Shown: positions 8,074 through 17,468, counted from the stretch's first letter. The stretch is 64,000 nucleotides of DNA from Burkholderia ubonensis subsp. mesacidophila (GCF_002097715.1 NZ_CP020737.1:1922001-1986000), one strand, 5' to 3'. Numbers and translations: made by a program. The notes: a model not told the origin generated them from the sequence alone.

Positions 8074-9650
8074 CCGATGGTGCGGATCTCGCGCAGGTTC
8101 ATTCGCGGAACGGCGTCATGAGCGACACGCATCGTCCCCCGATCGCCGCCAACGATCCCATGGCCCGGCGAGCGCTGGTGCTGGCGGGCGGCGGCATGCG
8201 CGTGGCCTATCAGGCCGGTGCGATCAAGGCATTGTTCGACGAAGGCTTGCGCTTCAGTCACGCCGACGGCGCGTCGGGCGGCACGATCAATTTGGCCGCT
8301 TTGCTGTCCGGCGTGCTGCCGGACGATCTCTGCGCGCGTTGGCGCGCGCTGCCCGTCAAGGCGTTCGCCGCGTTCAGGCCCGTGATCGAATATCTGCACG
8401 CGACCAACATGAGCGCGCTGGGCAGTGCGTCAGGTCTGACGGAGCACGTGTATCCCGCACTCGGGATCGCTGTCGAACGGATCCGAGCGGCCGTCGGCAT
8501 CGATGGGTCGTTCAATGTCTGTTGCTTCGACGACAAGACCGTCGTGCCGATCCCGCACCCGCAACTCGATCTCCTGCGTCTGGTCGCGGCGGCTTCGTTG
8601 CCCATCTTCATGCCGGCCGTGGTGGCCGACGGCAAGACCTGGACCGACGCCGTGTGGATCAAGGACGCCAACCTGATGAGCTGCGTCGAGCGCGGCGCGC
8701 GTGAACTGTGGCTCGTCTGGTGCATCGGCGACACGCCCGTCTACCACAACGGCGCGTTCAACCAGTACGTGCACATGATCGAAATGAGCGCCGCGGGCGC
8801 GCTGAACGGGGAGTTGGCCATGATTGCCGACATCAATCGACGTATCGCGTGCGGCGAAACCGTCTTCGGGCACGATCAGCCGATCGTCGTGCACGTGATC
8901 AAACCGGAGGTGCCGCTGCCGCTCGATCCGGACTTCTACCTTGGCCGGATCGATGCGGCGACGCTGATCGACATGGGATATCGCGACGCGCGGCGCACGC
9001 TGCGCACGGGTACGCCGGCGCCGCTGGATCCGGCGGCGTCCGCGATGCGTGAGCCGGGCGCGGGCATCAGCTTCCGCGAGACGATGGCAGGCGGCTTCTG
9101 CCTGGGGGCGACGGATCCGCAAGTCGGCGAACGCGACGGCAGCGCGTCTGCGTTGACGATGAATGCGACGATCCACATCGAGGACATCGCGGCCTTCGTC
9201 GCCGATCCCCGGCACGTGGGCGGCCTGACGGGCCACATCGATTTCGCCCCGTTTGGCATCGCGATGCCTTCGGAGTCCGGCGTCTTCGGCTTGTTTACGC
9301 CGAGCGACGATCCACGATTGACCTACATGGTTTACGAGATCGGATTTCGCCATGAAGGGCGATCGTACTACCTGGCAGGCAAGAAGCATGTGCGCATCGG
9401 CAGTCCGCTCAAGATGTGGGGCGAGACAACGACGCTCTATACGACGCTGCACGAAGGCCCGGATGCAAGCGGCGCCGTGGTCGGCGCCGGCGTGCTGCAT
9501 CTCGGCGTGCCGCAACTCGTGCGGCTGATGGGCACGGTGCACGCGACCAACGCCCGGGCGTCGGGCCAGGCGACACATGCCATTTGGCGGTTTTTCGGGT
9601 TTTTCGCATCGGAACTTTGGCGCACCTATGTCAGGAGATCGCCGTCATGA
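8070..9650 (+). CDS. Patatin-like phospholipase fused to a GMC-associated carboxy-terminal domain
   Basis: This 526-aa protein has an amino-terminal patatin domain: glycine-rich LAGGGMR (39-44), nucleophile DGASGG (Ser69) and catalytic Asp in WTDAVW (Asp193), where most patatins have DGA or DGG. Patatins hydrolyse acyl lipids with a Ser-Asp dyad. A separate beta-rich domain (about 340-526) contains MNATIHIEDIAAFVADPRHVG-type sequence and ends WRFFGFFASELWRTY. Similar domains accompany GMC cholesterol-oxidase-like proteins. The start at 8070 overlaps the previous stop (ATGA) and has a strong AGAGGGGG site; ATG 8118 is an alternative. The end overlaps the GMC gene by four bases. Confidence 0.88.
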   Translation: MTDGADLAQVHSRNGVMSDTHRPPIAANDPMARRALVLAGGGMRVAYQAGAIKALFDEGLRFSHADGASGGTINLAALLSGVLPDDLCARWRALPVKAFAAFRPVIEYLHATNMSALGSASGLTEHVYPALGIAVERIRAAVGIDGSFNVCCFDDKTVVPIPHPQLDLLRLVAAASLPIFMPAVVADGKTWTDAVWIKDANLMSCVERGARELWLVWCIGDTPVYHNGAFNQYVHMIEMSAAGALNGELAMIADINRRIACGETVFGHDQPIVVHVIKPEVPLPLDPDFYLGRIDAATLIDMGYRDARRTLRTGTPAPLDPAASAMREPGAGISFRETMAGGFCLGATDPQVGERDGSASALTMNATIHIEDIAAFVADPRHVGGLTGHIDFAPFGIAMPSESGVFGLFTPSDDPRLTYMVYEIGFRHEGRSYYLAGKKHVRIGSPLKMWGETTTLYTTLHEGPDASGAVVGAGVLHLGVPQLVRLMGTVHATNARASGQATHAIWRFFGFFASELWRTYVRRSPS

Positions 9651-11257
9651 GCGCGATTGAATACGATGTCGTCATCGTCGGGAGCGGTTTCGGCGGCGCG
9701 GTGGCGGCCTGCCGTTTCGCGGAGGCGGGGTGGCGGGTGCTGGTGCTGGAGCGCGGTCAACGCTGGACGCCGGATACGTATCCGCGCGACGATACCGACC
9801 CGTGGCTTTGGAACCAACAGGACCCGCAACGATTCCATGGCTGGGCCGACCTCCGCGTGTTTTCCAATATGTCGGTGGTGGCAGCCGCGGGTGTGGGCGG
9901 CGGGTCCCTGATTTACGCCAACGTCTCGGTCGAGGCCAAACCCGACGCCTTCGAACGTGGTTGGCCGCCGGAGATCACGTACGACGCGCTCAAGCCTTAC
10001 TACGAGCGCGTGGGCTGGATGCTGTCGGTCCAGGAGGTGCCCGACAACCAGATCAGCGAACGCACCCGCTTGTTGCGCGACGCCGCCGACGCCTGCGGTT
10101 GGGGCGATCGATATCGCAAGTTGCCGCTCGCGGTTTCCTTCTCGCCGACCTACGATCCGTCCTTGCCCGACGCGCGCGACGACCGGCATTCCGTCAGGCA
10201 CGTCAACGTGCATGGGGTATCGCAAGGCACGTGCGTGCACTGCGGCAATTGCGACATCGGATGCCAGGTGTCGGCGAAGAACACGCTCGACCTCAACTAT
10301 CTGGCCGTCGCCGAGCGCCATGGCGCAGAAATCCTGCCGCTGCACGTGGTGCAGAACCTCGAGCCGCTCGGCCAGGGATGGCGCGTGCATTTCAACGTCA
10401 TCGATCCTGCCGCCGGCAGTTGCATACCCGGAACCGTCACGGCGGCCAAGGTGATCCTCGGCGCCGGATCGATCGGCAGCACCGAGTTGCTGCTCCGCTG
10501 TCGAGACGAGCATCGCACGCTGCCGAATCTGTCGCCGCGGCTTGGCTGGGGCTGGGCCTTCAATGGCGACTTCGTCACGCCCACGTTCTACCGCCGCCGC
10601 AAGATCTCGCCGTCGCATGGCGTCACCATTTCCGCTGCGATTGACCTGCTCGACCGGACCGCCAGTGGCCAGTCGCTGTTCGTGGAGGACGGCGGCGTGC
10701 CCGACCTCGCGCGCGATTTCGTGCGCCGTCGCCTGCAACGTTCGCAGGGTGGGGTGATGCGAACGTTTTGGCGGACCTTCGAGCGCCATTTCGATTGCGA
10801 TGACCCGGTCGACAACATGATGCCCTGGTTCGGTCAGGCGGTTGATCCGGGGGACGGGCGCATGCGCCTCGGTCGCTGCTGGTTTGCCCCATGGCGTCGC
10901 GAATTGCGGCTCGACTGGTCGTACGCGCGATCACAGCCTGTCGTAGACGCGATGATCGATGCACACCGGCGCCTGTCGGCTGCCACGGGCGGTGAACCTT
11001 TCGTCCCTCCGACTTGGAGCGACTTCCGCAAGCTGATCACCCCGCACCCGCTCGGAGGTTGCAATATGGGTCTCACGCATGCGGATGGCGTGGTGAACGC
11101 GGACGGAAAGGTATTCGGTTACGACGGGCTGTACGTGATGGACGGTGCGGTGGTGCCGCGTGCTCTTGGGCTGAATCCTTCGCGCACGATCGCCGCGCTG
11201 GCCGAGCGCAATGTTGCCGTGTTGCTCGGCAAGACGTTGGAGCATCCAGCTAAATGA
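9647..11257 (+). CDS. GMC family FAD-dependent oxidoreductase (cholesterol-oxidase-like)
   Basis: This 536-aa enzyme begins with an ADP-binding fold for FAD (VVIVGSGFGG, 8-17). Its carboxy-terminal GMC domain has PHPLGGCNMG and a final NPSRTIAALAERN segment. Residues 196-206 contain four cysteines (CVHCGNCDIGC), typical of the cholesterol-oxidase-like GMC branch and possibly a metal or Fe-S site. It probably oxidises a hydroxyl group on a lipid-like substrate freed by the upstream hydrolases. The ATG at 9647 overlaps the patatin stop. The last codons and the stop (11255-11257) lie inside a terminal repeat of the adjacent IS remnant, so the native carboxy terminus may have been replaced. Confidence 0.92.
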   Translation: MSAIEYDVVIVGSGFGGAVAACRFAEAGWRVLVLERGQRWTPDTYPRDDTDPWLWNQQDPQRFHGWADLRVFSNMSVVAAAGVGGGSLIYANVSVEAKPDAFERGWPPEITYDALKPYYERVGWMLSVQEVPDNQISERTRLLRDAADACGWGDRYRKLPLAVSFSPTYDPSLPDARDDRHSVRHVNVHGVSQGTCVHCGNCDIGCQVSAKNTLDLNYLAVAERHGAEILPLHVVQNLEPLGQGWRVHFNVIDPAAGSCIPGTVTAAKVILGAGSIGSTELLLRCRDEHRTLPNLSPRLGWGWAFNGDFVTPTFYRRRKISPSHGVTISAAIDLLDRTASGQSLFVEDGGVPDLARDFVRRRLQRSQGGVMRTFWRTFERHFDCDDPVDNMMPWFGQAVDPGDGRMRLGRCWFAPWRRELRLDWSYARSQPVVDAMIDAHRRLSAATGGEPFVPPTWSDFRKLITPHPLGGCNMGLTHADGVVNADGKVFGYDGLYVMDGAVVPRALGLNPSRTIAALAERNVAVLLGKTLEHPAK

Positions 11258-12455
11258 GGATGTCGGGGTGGTTTTGCCTTGGCTTTTTTATTTTTCAACG
11301 GGTTGGGGTGGGGCGGTGAAGTCGCCCCCCGTGCCTTCATTCCCTCGGCGCTGACTTCGAGCGTGAATTCGTGCGGCTTCTTCTTGCCTGGCTGAGTGCG
11401 CCTGGATTGCCTGCGCAACCTGCAGCACGTGGGTCAGGCGCTTATGTTCGACGACCGCGGCTGGTTGCGCGGCGGCTTTGCGAACCGCGCGTTATACGCG
11501 GCGATGAAGGAGGGCGCATACGCATTGGCGTCGGCCACCGTACTGATGCCGCGTAATCTCAGCTCCTTGACCAGCCGGTCCTGCAGCGTCAGGTGCGCAC
11601 GCTCCACGCGCCCCTTGGTCGAACTGCTGTTCGCGCAGAACGTGTCGATGTTCAGCTCGTACATCGCGCGGCCGAAATGTGTCACCCGATTGCCAGTCTT
11701 GCCCGGGTTGACGTTGCGAAACACGCTGTACTTGTCGCTATACAACGCACCCGGCTTGCCGTGGCGTTCGATGTACGCGCGCGTCGCCTCGAAGTAGCTG
11801 AAGGTCGACTCCGTGATCGTGAAATGCAGATGCATCAGCCGGCTCGTTGCGTCGTCCACGTACACCAGCAGCGTGCATGGCGAAGCCCGATCCTCGAACC
11901 ACCGATGCTCGCTGCCGTCGATCTGGATCAGTTCGCCCAGGCACGCACGTCGTGCCCGCGGCTGGTAGACCTTCGGCGGGCGCTGCCGGCGTGGCACCCA
12001 CAAGCCAGCGTCCGTCATCAGCCGGCGCACCGTTTCCTTCGCCAGCTGGATGCCGTGGCATTCCCAAAGCTTCTCGCACGCCAGCGTCGGTCCGAAATCG
12101 GCGTAGCGATCACGGATGATCGTCAGCGCCCGATCGGCCGTTACCGCGTCCAATCGATTGTTGCTGGGCTTCGCGCGCCGCTGCGACACGAGACCTTGCG
12201 GCCCGTGCTCGCGCAGCCGGGCGACCAGCCGGCGAATCTGCCGCGTCGTCAACCCGAGTCGCTCGGCCGCGCGCCACGGCTTGAGCTTGCCGTCCGCCAC
12301 ATCCTGAATGACCTTGAGTCTGTCCAGTTCGCGCATCGTCATCGTGATCCGTTCTGTCGCAGCCATCGAAGCTCCCGGCGCCGGACCACCGGCGGCCGGA
12401 TAGCTTACGCGGCACGAAAGCGGACATCTGAACTTAGCTAAAAGCGGACATTACT
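11248..12455. mobile_element. Decayed ISNCY-like insertion sequence
   Basis: A transposase-bearing segment of about 1.2 kb is bounded by related inverted ends. AGCTAAATGAGGATGTC at 11248-11264 faces GACATCTGAACTTAGCT at 12423-12439; reading outward, both give GACATC, a short variable stretch, then TTAGCT. Near the right end AAAGCGGACAT occurs twice (about 12418 and 12441). The transposase is internally deleted, so the element cannot move on its own. Its left end coincides with the stop codon of the GMC oxidase gene. Exact outer borders and a target duplication could not be fixed. Confidence 0.7.
11396..12366 (-). pseudogene. Truncated ISNCY-family transposase
   Basis: The reading frame at 11434-12366 encodes 310 aa. 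It has an amino-terminal helix-turn-helix (AAERLGLTTRQIRRLVARL) and a DDE integrase core with IQIDGSEHRWF, YSDKYSVF and KGRVERAHLTLQDRL, typical of this IS group. Intact relatives run well beyond 400 aa. Here the homologous frame stops soon after AYNARFAKPPR. In the next frame (about 11396-11455) the expected more distal segment VVEHKRLTHVLQVAQAIQA appears directly, showing an internal deletion of the intervening part. The protein is therefore broken and probably inactive. Confidence 0.85.
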
Positions 12456-12687
12456 AAAAAGCCGTGACATCCGATTTGGTGATAATTGAGATTATGTCAA
12501 CTTATGCGAAGCCGGCGCGTAGCCAACAGCGACGGATTCCGGGAACTTGCATAACCTTATTTTTCCCGAATTCCTGCCGTCATACCGGCTGGGTGCGCGC
12601 TGCTAAACTCACCGGAACATTCGAGTCCGCCATCGCGCGCGCCGTCGATCACCACGCGCATCTTTCCCGTCGCTTCGGCTTTCACCT

Positions 12688-13077
12688 ATGAAAACTATTG
12701 CCGCGCTCGCCCTTGCAGCCGTCTGCCTTTCGGCTCACGCCGAAGACCTTTCTCCCGCCATCCTCAGCTGTAGCAGCTACACCAATGCTGGCGATTTCGT
12801 ATCGTCTTTCTCGACCAAGAAACCCAGCCGGGTCATTGGTGGCGTGGGCTATTACACACCGCGCCGTCGCGTTACTTTCAGCGGTCAACCCGTACTCGCG
12901 CTGTTCGCCTATGGTTCTGGTGTTGATCGACGCGGCCCTGGCTATGGGTACGGCGTTGTCCTGGAGGGCACGCCTGCCTATGGCTCGATGCTCGTTAAAG
13001 ATAGCCCCGCACATTCATGGACATCGAACTACGGCATGTCCGGCCACGAATTCATTGAGGTCGGTTGCATCAAATGA
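12688..13077 (+). CDS. Small secreted protein of unknown function
   Basis: This 129-aa protein starts with a clear Sec signal peptide (MKTIAALALAAVCLSAHAED; cleavage probably after AHA at 18). The mature part of about 110 residues is Gly/Tyr/Ser-rich. It keeps one Cys near each end (LSCSS and VGCIK), which could form a disulfide in the periplasm or outside the cell. No family is recognised. There is no clear Shine-Dalgarno, and 232 bp of non-coding DNA separate it from the IS remnant. An intrinsic terminator follows immediately. Confidence 0.7.
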   Translation: MKTIAALALAAVCLSAHAEDLSPAILSCSSYTNAGDFVSSFSTKKPSRVIGGVGYYTPRRRVTFSGQPVLALFAYGSGVDRRGPGYGYGVVLEGTPAYGSMLVKDSPAHSWTSNYGMSGHEFIEVGCIK

Positions 13078-13081
13078 AAAG

Positions 13082-13103
13082 CCCGGCGTCGGCCGGGTTT
13101 TTT
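13082..13103 (+). terminator. Intrinsic terminator after the small secreted protein
   Basis: CCCGGC at 13082-13087 pairs with GCCGGG at 13092-13097 around GTCG, followed by six T residues at 13098-13103. It starts four bases after the stop codon at 13077. A run of A residues just upstream gives it some activity potential on the minus strand too, where the chitinase-like gene converges. Confidence 0.85.
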
Positions 13104-13225
13104 CAGCTTGCGGTTTCATCCTGCGTAAGCGCACGCGTCACGTGTCCAGGCATACCAATCACCAGCATGCGCGGCGGAATGTGCTCCCCGCAGAAACGAC
13201 CGCGCATGCCCCGACAATTCGATCC

Positions 13226-14326
13226 TCACATCCCGGCAAGGTCATTGGCGAACTGATTCGTATAGCCAAGGGTGCCAACACCGCCGATGGAGTTGCACGT
13301 TGACGATGCAGCACCGGGTGGGCAATCGACGTCACGGTCAAACGACCAGAAGTGGACGCCCACGAGCCCATTCTGTTTCACAAACGCGGCCGTGACGTCT
13401 GCATCCGCAGGTGTGAAGGTTTCACCGGCCACATCGTTACCGCCAATCATCGGAGTCAGTTCAATCTGGCTGTACGGTACGCCCCAGTGATCGTGCAGGT
13501 TCATGGCCGCCTGAATGGCCGACTGTCCCATCTGGCAGGTACCGTTCGCGACCACGCAGTTCCCCGCCCCCGCCGAACCGTAGTCCATCGTCATCAGGTT
13601 GATGGTGTAGTTCTTCAGGCCGTACGCCTGGATAGCCTGCATGACCCAATCACCGTAAATGTTGAAGCTGTCCGGTGCGCTTGCGCCCCATGAGCTGGCC
13701 ACGGCCGATCCCGGCTGGGACGGGGCAAGTGTCGCCAGGGTGAAGCTGAAACGCAGATTGGGGTAATTCTGCTGGGCCACTGCCACACGCTGCACCAGAT
13801 CGTTGATCACCTGTTGCGACTGCCCTGCCTCGATATCGAAATCGATCCCGACGAGGTTATTTGATGCATAACGCTTGATGAAAGCCGCCATGCCGGCATC
13901 GCTACCGCACGTGAACGAACCCGCTGCGCCGCCGGTGGAAATCACGTAGTTCACGTTGGCCGCGGTGAACAGCGGCACATTTGCGGCGGCCAGCGCGCCA
14001 CCATCGACGCCCGCCCAGTTCTCGCTGCCGCATTCGCCGGTTGCAAACGCGAGCGTCAGCGTACGAACATTGGTCGGAAGCACCGACAGCACCGGGCTCA
14101 GCTGGCCTGTGACGTTTGACGAAATGACGTTCGTGTTCCAGTTCATCGAAATCGTCGCGTCCTTGTACGGGCTATAAATGAATGCTGGAGCCGTGCCGGT
14201 TCCCGAGGTAGCTGAAGGCGGCGTGGTCGTGGCGGCGCCCGTGTCGAACGGCGCCCACGCCAACAGGAGCGCCGACGCGACACCCAAGGTCGATCGCCGC
14301 ATGATGCCGGATTGTGCTTTCTTCAT
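13226..14326 (-). CDS. Secreted GH18 chitinase-like glycoside hydrolase
   Basis: This 366-aa exported enzyme has an amino-terminal signal sequence (LGVASALLLAWAPFDTGAA; cleavage probably near 31) followed by a Thr/Ser/Pro-rich linker. The GH18 catalytic motif is visible as GIDFDIE, with Glu166 as likely acid/base. The barrel strands TLAFATG, YVISTGGAAG and LMTMDYG match chitinase and chitinase-like proteins, which hydrolyse beta-1,4-GlcNAc polymers. No chitin-binding module is obvious. The gene starts 50 bp downstream of the sedolisin gene on the same strand, so the two are probably co-transcribed as a secreted degradative pair. Confidence 0.88.
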   Translation of the reverse strand: MKKAQSGIMRRSTLGVASALLLAWAPFDTGAATTTPPSATSGTGTAPAFIYSPYKDATISMNWNTNVISSNVTGQLSPVLSVLPTNVRTLTLAFATGECGSENWAGVDGGALAAANVPLFTAANVNYVISTGGAAGSFTCGSDAGMAAFIKRYASNNLVGIDFDIEAGQSQQVINDLVQRVAVAQQNYPNLRFSFTLATLAPSQPGSAVASSWGASAPDSFNIYGDWVMQAIQAYGLKNYTINLMTMDYGSAGAGNCVVANGTCQMGQSAIQAAMNLHDHWGVPYSQIELTPMIGGNDVAGETFTPADADVTAAFVKQNGLVGVHFWSFDRDVDCPPGAASSTCNSIGGVGTLGYTNQFANDLAGM

Positions 14327-14376
14327 TTACCTGCTCTCTTTGAGTTGGGTGATTTATTTCATGCCTTTCACGTGAA

Positions 14377-16101
14377 CTACCGAATCAATGTCGTAATCAG
14401 ATCCGCCTTGGGACTGCCCCACCCGGTTACCAGGTCATAGCCCTTCACGGCCAGGTAACTTCCCGATATGCCGCTCGCAATATCGTGGAAACTTGCCGTA
14501 TAAGCCGGCGTCAACGCGCCATTGACCTGGTTCTGCGCGTAGATCAACGGATTGAAGTAGCCGACAGGCGCCTTGCGCAAGGCGGCTGCCTGCTGGTTGG
14601 CCAACGCGATGAAGCCGGCCCACATGGGTGCGGCAAAACTGGTCCCGCCAAACTCGTTCGCGGTACAGTCGGTCTGGTTGGCGCACACGTAGAAGGTGAA
14701 GTCGGCGTTGGCGGAGACGTCCGGTCCATTGCGGTAGGTCGTCGAGCCCTTGTTGCTGGAATTGATCACGCCGCGGATCTTCTGCCAGGATGGAATCGCG
14801 ATGCGGTCGGGGGAGACGCCGCCGCCGCTGTCACTCCAGGCCGTCTCGGCCTTCCATGCGCCTGCCGCAGAGCCAGTCGTCAGATCGGTCCCGCCGACGG
14901 AAATGACGTAGGCGCTGTCCGCGGGCCATGCCTCGTTGGTCGTCGACCAGGTCGAGCTGTCGCCGGACGCGGCAAAGAACGATTGCCCCTGGGCGGCCAT
15001 TTTCTCGAAGTACGGATCCAGCGTGGACGGATCGGCCGGCGTCCAGCCCCACGAGCAGCCGATCGTCATCGGCAGCGGGTTGCGGGTCGTCATCGCGCTG
15101 AGGATGGCCGTGTCGGTGGAACCGACATACATCGTCAGACTCGCGAGGCCGGGCGCCATGCCGAGTGCCTGGGTCATGTCGAGCGTCTGTTCGCCGTCAT
15201 CGCACACGCTGGGGTCGCAAGACGTCGCGGTCCCGTCGGTCGAGAGTAGCGTGATCGGGACACGATTGGTCTGGCCGGCGTTGCGGAAGTAGGTGTCGAG
15301 GTCAGCCAGCTCTGTTCCCGCGTATTCAAGCAGGCCGAGGTGTTGCCCCGCGCCCGTCAGGCTGGCGCCGCCATAGTAGGCCGCTCGCATGTCGCTTCCC
15401 AGGAACGAAGCGGACGGACCCGAACCGGTCGTGGCACGAGTGACGACGGAATCGGGACGGATGCCGTGCGCTTTCGCGTAGTCGCCCTTCTTGACGAACA
15501 GCGGATGCGGGATCGAATAGTTGTCGAGCCCCGAGACGTGCCAAAGCGGAACGTCCATCGAGGTTGTCGGCTCACGATCAGGGCCGAAAAAAAGCCGGCC
15601 CTCCGTCGGATGCTGGTAGTAGCGCAGCCTCAGGTTGAAGGCAGCTTCAATGACCGAAGCGGGTCCGCTCACCTGTACGTCCATGCCGTCGCGGCTGCCG
15701 CCTGTCAACGTCAGGCCGTGCTTGACGAGATATTGCACGGTCGAATCGTAGTCCGTTTGTGTCGGACCAAATCGCGCGCTGAACTCGGCAGGCGTCAGGT
15801 AATGACGGAAGTTCGGACTGGCCGGATTGGTCACATCCGCAACGAACGCGTCCAGGCCCTTCCGATCCCGCAGCGGGAGAACCACGTCGAGCACCATCCG
15901 CTGGTCTGCGGGGAAGTCTCTCACCGGTTCAGCCATCGCAATACTGGCGCCTGCCCGGACGTGGCGGGTCAGTACCTCCGCTGCGTGGCTTGCCGCCGCG
16001 CCAAGCGTGAGGAACAACGCGAGCGAAAATGAACAGGCACGTGGAATGCGGCCGGTTTTACTTTTGAAACATTGCCTTTCAGCAAATTTGACTTGAGTCA
16101 T
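14377..16101 (-). CDS. Secreted S53 family peptidase (sedolisin/pro-kumamolisin type)
   Basis: This 574-aa protein carries a signal peptide (hydrophobic FSLALFLTLGAAASHAA around 25-41). An activation prodomain to about residue 190 follows (PASPNFRHYLTPAEFSARFG is typical). The S53 catalytic domain shows Glu and Asp in DDGEQTLDMTQ, an oxyanion region (IGCSWGW) and the nucleophile in GGTSFAAPMWAGF near the carboxy terminus. These are acid-active endopeptidases matured by prodomain removal. The start at 16101 has AAGGAG about 6 nt upstream. It lies directly before the GH18 gene and behind a long AT-rich leader containing a perfect dyad. Confidence 0.92.
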   Translation of the reverse strand: MTQVKFAERQCFKSKTGRIPRACSFSLALFLTLGAAASHAAEVLTRHVRAGASIAMAEPVRDFPADQRMVLDVVLPLRDRKGLDAFVADVTNPASPNFRHYLTPAEFSARFGPTQTDYDSTVQYLVKHGLTLTGGSRDGMDVQVSGPASVIEAAFNLRLRYYQHPTEGRLFFGPDREPTTSMDVPLWHVSGLDNYSIPHPLFVKKGDYAKAHGIRPDSVVTRATTGSGPSASFLGSDMRAAYYGGASLTGAGQHLGLLEYAGTELADLDTYFRNAGQTNRVPITLLSTDGTATSCDPSVCDDGEQTLDMTQALGMAPGLASLTMYVGSTDTAILSAMTTRNPLPMTIGCSWGWTPADPSTLDPYFEKMAAQGQSFFAASGDSSTWSTTNEAWPADSAYVISVGGTDLTTGSAAGAWKAETAWSDSGGGVSPDRIAIPSWQKIRGVINSSNKGSTTYRNGPDVSANADFTFYVCANQTDCTANEFGGTSFAAPMWAGFIALANQQAAALRKAPVGYFNPLIYAQNQVNGALTPAYTASFHDIASGISGSYLAVKGYDLVTGWGSPKADLITTLIR

Positions 16102-16540
16102 GGCTGCTCCTTGAGTTGACAATGAGCTGCTTGAGTCGCGCCTTAATGAATTGCAGATTTGGAATTGTGATTGGCATTTCTGGATGCCAATATTGGAAGC
16201 AAGTTTTTTATTATTGATCTTTTCGAAACCTCACCGGCCTGGCTGGCAATTTTTGCCTGAGACAAGCATAGAACGTCGCGAATAAACATCAAGCATTATT
16301 TAGAAGATTGTGCTCGGCCCCATCATGGCCAGCCGGGCCGCAGCGCGGAGTCGAATGAAAGGAAAGAAAGATTCGAAGTTCAAGGCATCAAACAAGCGCC
16401 CCGCCCCTCTGATCGTTGTTTTTCTCGGTGATTGTTTTGAAATATAAAAACCGCCTGCGGGCTGCGCAAAATTATTAGCGCAATTACCGATTTTTTATTC
16501 ATTAAAAATATTTCGGCCCGCAACCAACGTCCTGGCCACG
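16102..16540. other. AT-rich gene-less region upstream of the sedolisin gene
   Basis: This interval of 439 bp is markedly more AT-rich than its surroundings (for example around 16200-16220 and 16480-16515). It separates the sedolisin start from the end of the psiE-like gene, both on the minus strand, so it should hold the sedolisin promoter and the psiE-like transcript end. On the minus strand a GC-rich patch near 16450-16465 is followed by a T-run, a possible weak terminator. No open frame of note was seen. Confidence 0.5.
16171..16190. promoter_or_regulatory. Perfect dyad upstream of the sedolisin gene
   Basis: TTGGCAT at 16171-16177 and ATGCCAA at 16184-16190 form a perfect 7-bp inverted repeat around a six-base spacer, about 70 bp upstream of the sedolisin start codon at 16101. 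Position and symmetry suggest a dimeric regulator site, but no matching regulator gene is adjacent. Confidence 0.4.
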
Positions 16541-17011
16541 CTACCGCCCGCCCGGCGCATCATCGGCCTCATCCGCCTCGGCAGGAAACCGATGCTGCCC
16601 GAACCGCAGAATCAGCACGCCCACGGCAAGCAGCACGATGCCGAGCGTCGTCATCAGCATGTGTTCGGGGCTGTCCGTCACGCCGCGCAGGATCAGGTCC
16701 CGCGCAAGCGACGTCATCGCAATATAGAGCGGGAAACGCACCGGCAACCGCCCCAGACGCAGGTAGCGGACGGTCATCGCGAGCACTTCCAGGTACAGGA
16801 ACATCAGCAGCAGGTCCGTCAGCGAAACCTCGCCGGCCACGACGACCTTCCAGGCTTCCTGTCCCATCGCGAACGACGTCGCGAGACCGATCACCACGAG
16901 CCCGGCGAGTTCGGCTGCATGAAGAAAGTGGTCGAAGCGCCGGCGAATGCGGTCTGCCGCGGTAGCCAGCGGCCGAGAGGTATTCAGTGTGTTCAAGGTG
17001 TTGGACAGCAT
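16541..17011 (-). CDS. PsiE family phosphate-starvation-inducible membrane protein
   Basis: This 156-aa protein has four hydrophobic segments and the PsiE-type core, including the loop with YLEVLAMTVRYLRLGRLPVRFPLYI and the conserved TSLARDLIL segment. It ends in an acidic, hydrophilic tail (EADEADDAPGG). PsiE proteins are inner-membrane proteins of unclear biochemical role, in E. coli linked to phosphate and carbon starvation. The amino terminus has a short Leu-Asn-Thr repeat (LSNTLNTLNTS), so the exact start is not firm. The gene stands alone, divergent from the DyP-encapsulin operon. Confidence 0.82.
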   Translation of the reverse strand: MLSNTLNTLNTSRPLATAADRIRRRFDHFLHAAELAGLVVIGLATSFAMGQEAWKVVVAGEVSLTDLLLMFLYLEVLAMTVRYLRLGRLPVRFPLYIAMTSLARDLILRGVTDSPEHMLMTTLGIVLLAVGVLILRFGQHRFPAEADEADDAPGGR

Positions 17012-17468
17012 AAAAAGTGGATCGACATCTCTATTCGCCCGATCGGCGGCGAAGCCTTCATCGATTCGTTATCCCGATCAACCTGCGCGCCACGCCCGAC
17101 AGGCTGCCTTGCTCGACCACCGCGACAAGAACGCGCATCGCTTTCGGCAGCCTCACCGTGACGCTCGTTGCCCGATGGCAGCGGCCCTAATCTACTGCAC
17201 GCGACACGCCGGCATCAAGAGCACAGCTGCCGCGGGTCTGTACTCCGATCCCGCTGCAATCAAGCTTTCGAATAACAGATCGGCGATTCGTGTTCCAAAG
17301 TCGCACCGAAGCTGCTAGATTGCTTTCGCATCGATATCCCGCGATGCGGCGCTCGCGCATGTCGCAATCGAGAACAGACGCCTGTCACACTTCTCCGATA
17401 CGCTTTCGCAAAGCAGCGTTTCAACAACCCGCGTATCGTATCGGCGTAAATAACACCGACACACCCCG
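17012..17468. other. Divergent intergenic region between psiE-like and DyP genes
   Basis: This interval of 457 bp lies between divergent genes and must contain both promoters. Open frames in it (such as 17260-17478 on the minus strand) lack family resemblance or ribosome-binding sites. No strong sigma-70 promoter or known regulator box was identified by eye. Confidence 0.4.
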
